From NCBI GenBank assembly GCA_031285085.1, contig JAITWW010000106.1:1-21205 (forward strand): a DNA stretch of 21,205 bases, in the 5' to 3' direction. Position 1 is the stretch's first letter; the number at the start of each line of letters is the position of its first letter. Below, piece by piece: positions 1 through 8,287 of this stretch. Below the pieces are notes generated by a model. The model had not been told where the DNA came from. It worked only from the letters and a program-made list of their open reading frames with translations, and did not search any database. This DNA is from Candidatus Methanofilum arcanum. GTDB lineage: Archaea; Halobacteriota; Methanomicrobia; Methanomicrobiales; Methanospirillaceae. The position numbers were made by a program, and so were the translations under genes.

Positions 1-2
1 TA

Positions 3-140
3 TTGTGCCCGGTAACGAAGGAACAAAAGGATATCTTCGAGGCATTCGACATCTATTTACCAGATGTGGATAAATCAGCTCATGCTCCAAAAAAGAGGGG
101 AAGAAAGCCAAAGCCAAAAACCACATCTGGAGGAGTCTAA
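3..140 (+). CDS. C-terminal fragment, probably of a transposase
   Basis: An open frame enters from the left edge and stops with TAA at 138-140, giving 45 codons of a protein C-terminus. It begins LCPVTKEQKDIFEAFDIYLP and ends in a basic tail containing KKRGRKPKPK. The pattern LT/VT-x-EQ-x-x-IF-x-x-F followed by a basic tail resembles the end of some archaeal IS4/IS1634-like transposases, but this is an impression from a short stretch and no catalytic residues are in view. The 240 nt after it (141-380) have no gene I can support, and I could not identify a terminal inverted repeat. It could equally be the tail of an unrelated DNA-binding protein. Confidence 0.4.
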   Translation: MCPVTKEQKDIFEAFDIYLPDVDKSAHAPKKRGRKPKPKTTSGGV

Positions 141-380
141 GCTTACTTGGCACAGGGAGATCTCGAACTGCAGGTTGAGGTGTTCCGAAACATAGGTTAA
201 AATCTTAGTGGGAATTTAGGTAGAAATGGCTCAAGGATAGCATCATATTATTTTATCTGTCGATTGGTGCAGGATTCAAAAGATAACTTCTTTTTGCTGA
301 ATCCGTATGTTATATCTGCTTTACCTCTTTTTTCATGATAGTGTACTTCATTTTCACGGCTTGAGCGAGACACACATGAT

Positions 381-1493
381 CTAACTCTCTACACCAAACT
401 CATCAAGCCTTCGTTGCCCATCTGAAAGCCTATCAAATCCAGAAAATCGAACTCCAATGAGCCGCACTGCTTTGTCTTCATATCGTGCATCAAATAGATG
501 AAGCACGGTCTGAGAAAGGAGATCATATTCACGACTTGGATGAGAGAGGGTTACTGCATGCGTACGGGTAATGAAACCAGTATATCGAATCTTCAATGTC
601 ACTGTTTTACATGAATACCCAATCCGTATCATCTGCGTATGCACTATTCCTGTTAAACGCAGAAGTGTCTCACGAAGAAGATCACGGTCCAATGTATCCT
701 GCAAAAATGTAGTTTCTTTGCTTATCGAAGAGGCAGGACCAATGTGTGATATCCCTTTTCGTTCATATCCATGCACAATGTGGTAGATCTGCTGAGCCAT
801 CGAACCAAACAGATCCTGGGCTCTCCATTGATCCATCTTTCGAAGATCTGATACTGTTTTAATCCCATGTTTTTCAAGAATTTGTATTCCTTTCTTTCCA
901 ATTCCAGGAATAATAGATGCAGGCATGGGATCAAGAAGTGGTATGATATCCTTTGGAAGCAATACAAAAAACCCATCTGGTTTTGCCTGTTCAGATGCAA
1001 TCTTTGCATAACTGCGAGATGGAGCAATACCGATTGAACATGTTAAGTGAAATTCTCGAAAGATTCTTTTCTTGAGATCTTGGCATACATCTTGTGCTTT
1101 TTCAAACGAATGGAGAGGTGAAAGATTAAGATAGGCTTCATCAATACTCACTTGCTCATACGAAAAGCCAGTGTCTGCAATACATGACATGATATCTCTG
1201 GATATCTCACAATATCTGCTGTGCCGTGGCACAAGATAGATCCCATCAGGACACAAGCGAAACGCGGTAGAGACAGGCATACCTGATGAAATACCAAATG
1301 CTCTTGCTTCATATGAACAGGTAGAAACAACCCCTCTCCCTGCTCCACCTTCTGGTCGAGCTCCCACAATGACTGGTTTTCCTATGAGATCAGGATGATC
1401 TACTATCTCAATAGATGCAAAAAAACTGTCCATATCAAGATGTCCGATTATCAGATCTTGAAGTATCACCTGCTCTTCACGAAATGAAAACAT
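381..1493 (-). CDS. dinB: DNA polymerase IV (Y-family translesion polymerase)
   Basis: 370-residue Y-family polymerase that copies past damaged template bases. Visible motifs are the palm motif HLDMDSFFASIE (metal ligand Asp20), the finger motif SYEARAFGI near residue 60, the catalytic SIDEAYLNL (Asp118, Glu119), and SIGIAPSRSYAKIASEQAKP at 153-172. A helix-hairpin-helix IPGIGKKG follows in the thumb, then a little-finger domain. Length matches the family (about 350). The last residues hold Gln360-x-x-Leu363-x-x-Phe366, which fits a PCNA-interacting (PIP) box in the usual place for archaeal Dpo4-type enzymes. ATG at 1493 is chosen because the next Met (21) lies inside the catalytic palm motif; GTGAG sits just upstream as a possible ribosome site. 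The gene is divergent from the small gene at 1612. Confidence 0.95.
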   Translation of the reverse strand: MFSFREEQVILQDLIIGHLDMDSFFASIEIVDHPDLIGKPVIVGARPEGGAGRGVVSTCSYEARAFGISSGMPVSTAFRLCPDGIYLVPRHSRYCEISRDIMSCIADTGFSYEQVSIDEAYLNLSPLHSFEKAQDVCQDLKKRIFREFHLTCSIGIAPSRSYAKIASEQAKPDGFFVLLPKDIIPLLDPMPASIIPGIGKKGIQILEKHGIKTVSDLRKMDQWRAQDLFGSMAQQIYHIVHGYERKGISHIGPASSISKETTFLQDTLDRDLLRETLLRLTGIVHTQMIRIGYSCKTVTLKIRYTGFITRTHAVTLSHPSREYDLLSQTVLHLFDARYEDKAVRLIGVRFSGFDRLSDGQRRLDEFGVES

Positions 1494-1611
1494 CTCTCAC
1501 TAAAACCCCTATGCTACTGCTCCTTCTCCTTTGCATGGTTGGTGCTGAAAGGAGAAAGGCCTTCATCCTCTCAATCATTATTACCCAATAACTCCACCTA
1601 TTTAAGTACGT

Positions 1612-1977
1612 ATGAACATGAATGCACAAAAGCAAGATGGCTGTGAAAACAATGGTTGCTCCCCTGAACAATGTGATGGGTGTGTAGGCTGTGGAGAGAT
1701 GATCGAAACGATTACGGTAAAAATCGAGTGGCAACACATAGGTAATACAAAGTATGCTGATCAGGAAGTACAGGATTGTATCTGCGCCCTTGCACAAAAT
1801 CTTATTATCTCCCATATTGAGCTCGTGTACTTCAATAACTTTTTTATCAAAGGTGTTGAAGATGGTCACTCACTCTTCCTCATCAATGGACAACCTCTTT
1901 TAGAACTTATTCCTCATGCAGAAGAGATGCCTCTCATGCAAGCACTTGAAGCAGCTGTCTTTGAAGCATTGCAATAG
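1612..1977 (+). CDS. Small cysteine-rich protein, DUF2703-like
   Basis: 121 residues. The N-terminus is cysteine-rich (Cys11, 16, 21, 24, 27, in the pattern ending CDGCVGCGE), enough to bind a metal or Fe-S centre. From residue 30 the sequence reads VKIEWQHIG, then a helix with Cys56 and Cys58, a strand IELVYF, and SLFLINGQPLLELI near 95-108. This order (IEW-strand, helix, strand, NG-x-P turn) resembles the thioredoxin-like DUF2703 family, but the usual Cys-x-x-Cys after the first strand seems replaced by a Tyr-Ala-Asp stretch. The family call is inference and the function unknown. A TATA-like CTATTTAAG lies at 1598-1606, so close to the ATG that a start 26 nt downstream would fall inside the frame; a later start at Met30 (1699) would remove the cysteine cluster. 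A longer minus-strand frame over this region looks like a shadow. Confidence 0.6.
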   Translation: MNMNAQKQDGCENNGCSPEQCDGCVGCGEMIETITVKIEWQHIGNTKYADQEVQDCICALAQNLIISHIELVYFNNFFIKGVEDGHSLFLINGQPLLELIPHAEEMPLMQALEAAVFEALQ

Positions 1978-2129
1978 AACCCACATTTCACACGAATTTA
2001 GAACATATGATCATTAAAGGAGCAACATTATCTGGAGATTGGAAGATTTGACGCAAAATTTCTTTCAGATGCATGACTCTCTGTGTGATCATATACTGTG
2101 ATTGTAGTATACTTAGGTGGTGTGGTTAT

Positions 2130-2193
2130 CATGGATTTTCACTAAAAGTACTCATACGCAGTTAGGATATATCCCATGTCGTGAAAATCCATG
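2130..2193. repeat. 13-bp perfect inverted repeat
   Basis: The left arm CATGGATTTTCAC at 2130-2142 is the exact reverse complement of GTGAAAATCCATG at 2181-2193, with 38 nt between. It could fold as an RNA hairpin or be the ends of a tiny mobile-element remnant. I did not see another copy in the window. Confidence 0.8.
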
Positions 2194-2485
2194 GTTCCTA
2201 GTTAGCGCTGTAGTGTTAATAATCCATTTGTCAACCAAACTATTTTTAAGTGTATTTCGGGGGTTAATCTCTTTCGAAAGCCACTCCGACCTTGTATTCC
2301 TCTCATCAATGTAATTATTCTTCAAAATAACATTTCATAGGTTATTTGGAAAAACTTTTTGAGATAGAATATTTTTATAAAATTTCACTCTGAATTTGCA
2401 TTATATTTAGATCCTTATATCCTCAATTTTTCTTAAGATGTTGACATTGGATAACGATCTAAATGAATGTAGCATACATAGAGAT

Positions 2486-2506
2486 CCAACTTTGAAAAAC
2501 AGTTGG
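2486..2506 (-). terminator. Possible hairpin after the M42 peptidase gene
   Basis: CCAACT at 2486-2491 pairs with AGTTGG at 2501-2506 across a 9-nt loop. It lies about 45 nt past the peptidase stop codon on the minus strand, and the minus-strand loop contains TTTTT. A role in ending transcription is a guess. Confidence 0.3.
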
Positions 2507-2548
2507 CTCCTCAAAACTCCAAATTTGAAACATCACCGATATATAGCA

Positions 2549-3586
2549 CTACACTGGAAAACGTGTTTTCAGAGCAGCAATAATGAGGTTTATGGTAGAC
2601 TCAATATCTTTCATATCAAGAACCTCAACAGGTGAGTGAATATAACGTGTTGGCACAGAGAGTGGTACACTTGGAATCCCTGCACGAACAAGATTAATCG
2701 CTGATGCATCAGTGTTTCCACCATCACTCACCTCAAGTTGATAAGGAATCTGTTCTACATCTCCTGCTTTTCGAAGCCATGCAATAAGCCTGGGATCTGA
2801 GATTAATCCACGTCCTGCGGCATTCACAATACCAATAACAGGTCCGTCCCCCATTAGAACAGGTGCCTCTTCTTTTGTAATACCAGGATGATCTCCTGGA
2901 ATCGTCACATCGGTTGCAATTGCAATATCTGGATCAATTGAAAATGCAGCACCACGTGCACCCTTTAACCCGACCTCTTCTTGTGCGGTAAACACTCCAT
3001 ATATTGTATATGATGTTTCCATCTGTTTTAGTGCTTCAATGAGGAGATACACTCCTGCTCGATTATCAAGAGCCTTTCCAGTTACACGAGATCCTGCGAG
3101 CCGAACAAGCTCAGCATCTACGGTAATGGGTGCTCCAACCTCGACTCCAAGATCTCCTACTTCTTCAGGAGTAGAGCAGCCAATATCAATGAACATGTTC
3201 TTTAGTTCAACCGGTTTTTTCCGTTCCTCGGGTTGCATGACATGAGGTGGTTTTGAACCAATAACACCATATACTGATCCTTTTGTTCCATGTATAATAA
3301 CCCGGCGAGTATGGACTGATGGTGCGTACCATCCACCAATTGGTACGAATTTGATGAAACCCTTCTCAGTAACATACTGCACCATAAACCCGATCTCATC
3401 CATATGAGATGCAATCATGACTTTCAGGTCAGAGCCATAACGAATAGCAATCAAATTGCCATTGCTATCTTCCCTGATCTCATCTACGAATCCCTTTATC
3501 TCTTCTTTGATAATATCCCGAATATTTCCTTCAAACCCAGAGATTCCATGAGCATCTGATAACTTCTTTAATAATTCAAAATCCAT
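2549..3586 (-). CDS. M42-family (TET-type) aminopeptidase
   Basis: 345-residue di-metal peptidase of MEROPS family M42, whose archaeal members (TET) form large tetrahedral shells in the cytoplasm and trim N-terminal residues from peptides released by the proteasome. Metal and catalytic residues are visible: SHMDEIGF (His61, catalytic Asp63), ALDNRAG (bridging Asp174), TAQEEVGLKGA (catalytic Glu203 and metal ligand Glu204), ATDVTIPGDHPG (Asp226), and a late YIHSPVE histidine. The spacing closely follows known M42 enzymes, and the length is normal. It is last in a minus-strand run after the hexuloisomerase and aminotransferase, 65 nt past the aminotransferase stop, with a weak AGTGAT ribosome site. 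Which residues it prefers (acidic, hydrophobic, basic) cannot be read from sequence. Confidence 0.95.
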   Translation of the reverse strand: MDFELLKKLSDAHGISGFEGNIRDIIKEEIKGFVDEIREDSNGNLIAIRYGSDLKVMIASHMDEIGFMVQYVTEKGFIKFVPIGGWYAPSVHTRRVIIHGTKGSVYGVIGSKPPHVMQPEERKKPVELKNMFIDIGCSTPEEVGDLGVEVGAPITVDAELVRLAGSRVTGKALDNRAGVYLLIEALKQMETSYTIYGVFTAQEEVGLKGARGAAFSIDPDIAIATDVTIPGDHPGITKEEAPVLMGDGPVIGIVNAAGRGLISDPRLIAWLRKAGDVEQIPYQLEVSDGGNTDASAINLVRAGIPSVPLSVPTRYIHSPVEVLDMKDIESTINLIIAALKTRFPV

Positions 3587-3651
3587 ACTAAATCACTTGT
3601 TCATTGATTATTGTCTATTTCGCTGATATCTTTGTTCATCTGTATTATATC

Positions 3652-4767
3652 TTAATCTGATACAATGGTTCCAATGCGTCTGATCGCCTCAGATAATACC
3701 TCATCAGCTGCTGCATATGAAAAACGAACATATGGTGCACCACACTTTCCAAATGCATCACCAGGAACCCCTACAACACCTGCATCAACGAGTTTTGAAA
3801 ATAACGAAGCCATTGGTGCAAATGCATAAAATGCACCTTCTGGGCGTTTGAATGTGAATCCAAGGCGTGTTAAACCATCATACACAAGATCTCGCCGACG
3901 TTCATACACATCTTTCATATGAGTCACACAACTCTGATCACCAGTATAGGCTGCAAGTGCTGCATATTGGGAGATCGATGTGGCACAGGTCTGGCAGTAC
4001 TGATGTACCTTTATACACTGATCAATATACTCAGATGGCCCTGCCACAAACCCAAGACGCCATCCTGTCATTGCATAGGTCTTACTTGTAGCATTTATCG
4101 TCAAAACATTATCCCCAAACTGAGCTGCGCTGACATGTTTTGCATCACCATACACAAAGTGCTCATACACCTCATCTGATATCACACAAACACCCTTATC
4201 ATCTGCGTACTCCACAATGGCACGAATTGTCTCAGCTGGTTCAACAGTCCCAGTAGGATTCGATGGAGAATTCAGCACAAAAACTCGTGCACCATCCATT
4301 GCTTCTTTTGCCTGCTCAATGTCAATGCAGAGATCAGATGATAAGGAAAGAGGTCGTCCCCTTCCACTGGCAAGTTTTGTACACTCCGCATAAGAAACAA
4401 AACCAGGATCTGTGTATACAACCGTATCCCCTGGATTTACAAGCGATTGAAGCGCAATATAAAGAGCCTCACCTGCTCCTGCCGTCACGATGACCTGATC
4501 AGAGGTATAGGAAAGAGAGTTCTCCCGATCTAGTTTATCAGAGATAGCCAACCGAAGTTCAGGGAGGCCTGCGTTAAATGTATACCCACAGTATCCACTT
4601 TGAATTGCATGAATAGCGGCATCTTTGATGTGCTGTGGAGTATCGAAATCTGGCTGACCAAGAGTAAGATTTACAGAATTTGGGCTCGCAGCTTGAAAAA
4701 ATTTCCGAATTCCTGATAATTCTACTGATAAAACCCGTTCTGATATGTTATATCCATTCATTTTCAT
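3652..4767 (-). CDS. Class I/II pyridoxal-phosphate aminotransferase (aspartate-aminotransferase-like)
   Basis: 371-residue fold-type I aminotransferase that moves an amino group between an amino acid and a 2-oxo acid. Visible features are the N-terminal LTLGQPDFDTP, VTAGAGEAL at 95-102 for the cofactor phosphate, NSPSNPTG (Asn170), SDEVYEHFVY (Asp198, Tyr201), the PLP Schiff-base lysine in SKTYAMTGWRLG (Lys229, Arg237), and the substrate-carboxylate Arg348 in PYVRFSYA. Overall it is like the archaeal AspC/AlaA branch, which accepts aspartate, alanine or aromatic substrates; the exact substrate is not decided by these motifs. AAAGGG lies 4 nt before the ATG at 4767 and 10 nt before a second ATG two codons in, so the start could be Met1 or Met3. 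It follows the hexuloisomerase gene by 31 nt. Confidence 0.93.
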   Translation of the reverse strand: MKMNGYNISERVLSVELSGIRKFFQAASPNSVNLTLGQPDFDTPQHIKDAAIHAIQSGYCGYTFNAGLPELRLAISDKLDRENSLSYTSDQVIVTAGAGEALYIALQSLVNPGDTVVYTDPGFVSYAECTKLASGRGRPLSLSSDLCIDIEQAKEAMDGARVFVLNSPSNPTGTVEPAETIRAIVEYADDKGVCVISDEVYEHFVYGDAKHVSAAQFGDNVLTINATSKTYAMTGWRLGFVAGPSEYIDQCIKVHQYCQTCATSISQYAALAAYTGDQSCVTHMKDVYERRRDLVYDGLTRLGFTFKRPEGAFYAFAPMASLFSKLVDAGVVGVPGDAFGKCGAPYVRFSYAAADEVLSEAIRRIGTIVSD

Positions 4768-4798
4768 AGTACCCTTTTCACTTTGTTCATTTGTTTAT

Positions 4799-5428
4799 TT
4801 ACTCAATATTTGCATGATGCTCTTGCATTTGACCAGCAGAAACAGCTAACCGTCCCATCAACACTGAGACAATAGCATCACAAAAAATCAACGATGTAGT
4901 CTCAAATAATGTCCCAAGTGGGGCAAATAATGTATAATTGCTTGTAACTGTGCGGGTTCCAACCGTAATCTCATCATCTGCTGAATTCGCTCGAAAGTTT
5001 GGGATTAAAACGATGCAGTCAGCTTTATCTCCGAGAGGGGAGGGAAGAGAGGCAGTAATGAGACAAACACGCCCAGACTGTTGCTTTGCAGTCTCTGCAA
5101 TATCAAGAACTGTTCTTGTTTTGCCAGAGCCAGACATGACAATTAACCTATCTCCAGCGGTCATAGCAGGGGTTATGGTCTCACCAACAACATAACTCGA
5201 AAAACCAAGATGCATAAGCCGCATCGCAAATGCTTTTGCAACAAGACCTGATCGTCCAGCTCCCATCACATAAATTCGTGCATCTTTTGCCTTCAGGATC
5301 TCATCAACAAAGAGAGAAATATCACCTGCAGACAAACCTGCGGCAGTCAACTCAATCTGATGAGCCATGCGCATCATCATCTCTTGAGCCATGCAGCCAT
5401 CTGCATTATCAATCATCTTAGTACCCAT
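4799..5428 (-). CDS. hxlB: 6-phospho-3-hexuloisomerase
   Basis: 209-residue single SIS-domain protein. The enzyme interconverts D-arabino-hex-3-ulose 6-phosphate and fructose 6-phosphate; in methanogens lacking a full pentose phosphate pathway, this ribulose monophosphate route run in reverse makes ribulose 5-phosphate for nucleotides. Signatures are VMGAGRSGLVAKAFAMRLMH at 54-73, the phosphate-binding MSGSGKT at 98-104, PLGTLFETT with Glu176, and a C-terminal HHANIE matching the RHANLE ending usual for the family, so the gene is full length. A GGGAGAG ribosome site lies 4 nt before the ATG. The partner hexulose-phosphate synthase is neither fused nor adjacent here. It begins a run with the aminotransferase and M42 peptidase, 104 nt downstream of the DUF2070 gene. 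Confidence 0.92.
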   Translation of the reverse strand: MGTKMIDNADGCMAQEMMMRMAHQIELTAAGLSAGDISLFVDEILKAKDARIYVMGAGRSGLVAKAFAMRLMHLGFSSYVVGETITPAMTAGDRLIVMSGSGKTRTVLDIAETAKQQSGRVCLITASLPSPLGDKADCIVLIPNFRANSADDEITVGTRTVTSNYTLFAPLGTLFETTSLIFCDAIVSVLMGRLAVSAGQMQEHHANIE

Positions 5429-5532
5429 TTTACTCTCTCCCTACATCAGTCTTTTCTCATTTTTTTGTTCTTCACTCTTCTCATTGTTTACAAGCTACTG
5501 ATAGGTGGATGCAAGAAAAGTACATACCTATT

Positions 5533-7293
5533 TCACACCAGTAAGGCCCCGTAGGCCATAATAAGTAAGAGAAGAGTGAGCGCTAATATACCAAGTGTAA
5601 TGGGGATAATAAAGAGTAAAATGGTATTTGCAATGCTTGCAAGTTGTGCAATACTATTTGAACCAAAGACAATAACAGATTCACATGATGCAGTTGTTCC
5701 CGCTACCCGTGATGGGCGGAGATCAGCTATGGCAAGGTTTGTAGCCTCAAGTATGTACCCTGAAAACCTTTCTACAGGAATGTGATACCCAATTGGATTC
5801 TTTCCTGAGATTGTATTTACCACATGAGTGTCTGTTGTCATAATCTCTGCCTCATCAACAACTGAAAGCACAAGATCGCGCAGAGCCTCACGAATGCCAA
5901 TATTCATATTATTTCCATCAATCAGGACATACGCTGTTTTTTGATCTGCAACTGATACAACCATCACCTGAACTCCAATATCTCCGAAACCATCGTTTCT
6001 TCCAAATGGCAGAGGAACATGGGCATACCCAATCTCAAAGGATGTGACAGGTAAGGTATCCCAGGCATCAAATGCACAAAGAGCACTCGCAAAATATTCG
6101 TGAGCAATCTTTGTTCCAGGTAATATCACTCCGATCTCATCACCAATACAGTTATGAGCATCAACAAGTCCGATATTTGGAGTAATACGGTGCCCTTCAC
6201 ACATGATGGCATGCCCGATGCTAAAATCAACATCTTCTGTTTTATCAGGGGATCTGGTACTTACAAGGAGCAGCGTATCACCAAATCTTTGGCACATCAT
6301 TGAAACAGAACCTGAAGTAACACGGTGAGATTGTGATGCAATGCTTTGATATACACATGATTCACGCGTTTTATTGATGGCATCAATAACTTTCTCTATT
6401 TCATCAGCAGCGACAAGATTGAGATCATGCGTTGCACATCCATGTACAACCATTAACTCTTCTTCAAACCTGCTGCACATTTCCATTGGAAAGTTTCCAC
6501 CTCCAATCTCTCCAAGAGGGCCTGGATGCAGGTTTGGAATAGTGAAAATAAGATCTCGCACATTTTCGCGATGAAAAAAAAGACTTACCTGAGGTACAAA
6601 AGCTTCCTGCCCAATATCACGAAAATAATCTTCCAGATGTTTTGATCCATCAGTTAGGTGAGCAAGAAAAGCGTTCAAAAATCCAGTACCACTGATGCGG
6701 TACGCCCGTTTGAGTGGAGCGTTTATGAACCAGCTGATAGTACATGCAGAGAGACCAAAAAAAAGTAAGGAGATAAACACTGTCCAGGCAAAGGTAAGAT
6801 CTTTTACCAACCACATTACTCCAAAAAAACCAACAATACTCTGATTTGATGCAGGAATGACCATATTTAGGATACGATTATCTGCAACTGAGATCAAAAC
6901 AAGTAATCGTAAAGCAAACATCATTCCAAGTGCTGCTGCATATGCAAATAAGAGAAGTTCTCGGGAAATAATTAATCCAATTGCGCAGATAATCGCTGCC
7001 CCAACCGTACTTCCTGCTGCAATAAGAGCAGAACGATTCCAAGGCATTGACTTGTCAAACAGACTCACCATACATGTCGTGAGTACAATGGTTAAAATTC
7101 CTGGGATAATAAAACCATATAGGCCAAATGAACGATATTCTGAGTTCATTCTCCAGGAGATGATCTCAATAATAATCCCAATGAGAAGGATCAATGTAAG
7201 TGATCCACGCCAACTCGGAGCTGAAAAAAGGTACCTTGAAAATCGTTCAATTTGCACTGAACTATGGGTATTGAGTGGTCTCTCATTCGTCAT
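5533..7293 (-). CDS. DUF2070 membrane protein (predicted lipid hydrolase, neutral-ceramidase-like)
   Basis: 586-residue archaeal membrane protein. About six hydrophobic helices occupy residues 31-195, a large polar domain spans about 220-540, and one or two further helices end the protein (about 553-585). The polar domain is rich in conserved His/Asp motifs: NLHPGPLGEIGGGN (254-267), VHGCATHDLN (283-292), GLVDAHNCIG (375-384), LIDGNNMN (457-464) and TTDTHVVN (486-493). These suggest a metal-dependent hydrolase, and the matching COG has been described as a predicted membrane lipid hydrolase of the neutral ceramidase superfamily; no function is proven that I know of. The frame is open upstream to an ATG at 7458, but that overlaps the PfkB gene by 134 nt and adds residues unlike the family, so ATG 7293, 31 nt after the PfkB stop, is chosen. 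No clear ribosome site precedes it. Confidence 0.88.
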   Translation of the reverse strand: MTNERPLNTHSSVQIERFSRYLFSAPSWRGSLTLILLIGIIIEIISWRMNSEYRSFGLYGFIIPGILTIVLTTCMVSLFDKSMPWNRSALIAAGSTVGAAIICAIGLIISRELLLFAYAAALGMMFALRLLVLISVADNRILNMVIPASNQSIVGFFGVMWLVKDLTFAWTVFISLLFFGLSACTISWFINAPLKRAYRISGTGFLNAFLAHLTDGSKHLEDYFRDIGQEAFVPQVSLFFHRENVRDLIFTIPNLHPGPLGEIGGGNFPMEMCSRFEEELMVVHGCATHDLNLVAADEIEKVIDAINKTRESCVYQSIASQSHRVTSGSVSMMCQRFGDTLLLVSTRSPDKTEDVDFSIGHAIMCEGHRITPNIGLVDAHNCIGDEIGVILPGTKIAHEYFASALCAFDAWDTLPVTSFEIGYAHVPLPFGRNDGFGDIGVQVMVVSVADQKTAYVLIDGNNMNIGIREALRDLVLSVVDEAEIMTTDTHVVNTISGKNPIGYHIPVERFSGYILEATNLAIADLRPSRVAGTTASCESVIVFGSNSIAQLASIANTILLFIIPITLGILALTLLLLIMAYGALLV

Positions 7294-7324
7294 ATAATAT
7301 CTAGAAGATTTTGCACTATCTTTT

Positions 7325-8278
7325 TTATTGGAGTGGATTTGCTGCACCAAGGAGAGCACGGGGGGGATGTGAAAGTGTTCCAAACACGCTTTCATATCGT
7401 TCTTGCATTGTTGGCCAGTCACAGACTTCAGTTTGACATCCGATAGCAGCAACAACAAATGAGGCAGTTACGGCTCCTATCTGTGCGCAAGTTACGACAT
7501 CATACCCCTGAATACATGCACTTAAGAACCCTGCTCGATATGCATCCCCGGCCCCACTTGGATCAACCATCTCAACAGAGATGGCTGGAATGTGAATCTC
7601 TTCTCCACACGAACGGATGATACTTCCATCTCCACTACATGTTTCAATAACAAGAGGAACCTTTTTGGAAAACTCACTACGTGTGCAGGACAGTGTCTGG
7701 CACATGACATCATACTCATGTCGATTTGCAATGAGAACATCAATACAATCTAAAAGTGATGTGAGGTGTTCAGCAGTATATAAACGAACATCTTGTCCTG
7801 GATCAAATGAAGAAAAGGAGGCAAGACGAGCTACGTGCACATTATATAAAGGATCTGCTGTTGCCATATGCACAAATGGGAAAGAAGATGGCTTATTCTC
7901 AGCAAAAGCACGAGATGCACCCCACTCGAAAAAGGTCATCTGGTTTGCCTCCTCATCGGTAAACATGAATGCAGTAGCAGTGTGCTCATCAGGCATCAGG
8001 TAGTTTTCCATATGAATCCCAAGTTTTGTCATTTTATTTTCATATGTACTTCCAGGAAAATCCTTTCCAACCGCGCTTACAAGTGTTACTGGTTGGCCAA
8101 GCGTTGCAATGCCTACAGCAATATTTGCAGCTCCTCCTCCAAATAAGATCTCTCTTTTCATAACAGGAGCAGAGCCATTTGGAGGAGGAAGATAAGGTGT
8201 TTTACAGATATGATCAAATGCTGTATGTCCTACTACAGATATATTGCATGCTGTCCCATTATATGACCAATAGCTCAT
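7325..8278 (-). CDS. PfkB/ribokinase-family sugar or nucleoside kinase
   Basis: 317-residue cytoplasmic kinase that phosphorylates a sugar or nucleoside with ATP. Both family signatures are present: the first glycine motif FGGGAANIAVGIATLG at 46-61 and the second DPSGAGDAYRAGF at 239-251, whose Asp245 is the catalytic base. N-terminal SVVGHTAFDHI and the central IANRHEYD (184-190, family motif N-x-x-E) also fit. The DPSGAGD form resembles the archaeal nucleoside-kinase branch (MJ0406-like), but the substrate cannot be fixed from sequence. AAGGA overlaps the stop codon of the upstream DUF555 gene and precedes the ATG, with only 9 nt between the genes, so the two are very likely translated from one mRNA. 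The DUF2070 gene follows on the same strand. Confidence 0.93.
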   Translation of the reverse strand: MSYWSYNGTACNISVVGHTAFDHICKTPYLPPPNGSAPVMKREILFGGGAANIAVGIATLGQPVTLVSAVGKDFPGSTYENKMTKLGIHMENYLMPDEHTATAFMFTDEEANQMTFFEWGASRAFAENKPSSFPFVHMATADPLYNVHVARLASFSSFDPGQDVRLYTAEHLTSLLDCIDVLIANRHEYDVMCQTLSCTRSEFSKKVPLVIETCSGDGSIIRSCGEEIHIPAISVEMVDPSGAGDAYRAGFLSACIQGYDVVTCAQIGAVTASFVVAAIGCQTEVCDWPTMQERYESVFGTLSHPPRALLGAANPLQ

Positions 8279-8287
8279 GTATATTCC

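Larger units (their letters stand above)
1978..2548. other. Gene-poor gap with broken short frames
   Basis: No convincing gene lies in these 571 nt. Short frames exist, such as 2007-2051 (MIIKGATLSGDWKI then stop) and a 65-codon frame at 2117-2314, but none carries a recognisable motif and both could be chance or decayed DNA. The notable structures are an inverted repeat at 2130-2193 and a small hairpin at 2486-2506, listed separately. The DNA from about 2330 to 2450 is very AT-rich. Confidence 0.6.

Noticed and set aside
3..380. Complete insertion sequence at the left edge
   Set aside because: Only the tail of one frame is present and I could not find terminal inverted repeats.
1477..1869. 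130-codon minus-strand frame overlapping dinB and the small cysteine-rich gene
   Set aside because: It overlaps two better-supported genes and its hydrophobic content comes from the opposite strand of the cysteine-rich gene.
2117..2314. 65-codon plus-strand frame
   Set aside because: No motif and no ribosome site; it spans the inverted repeat, so chance or relic is more likely.
2438..2635. 65-codon plus-strand frame over the end of the M42 gene
   Set aside because: Overlaps the peptidase coding end and has no protein-like pattern.
6857..7297. 146-codon plus-strand frame
   Set aside because: Entirely antisense to the membrane helices of DUF2070.
7294..7458. N-terminal extension of the DUF2070 protein
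   Set aside because: It lies largely inside the PfkB gene and its residues do not look like a membrane-protein start; ATG 7293 fits the gene spacing.
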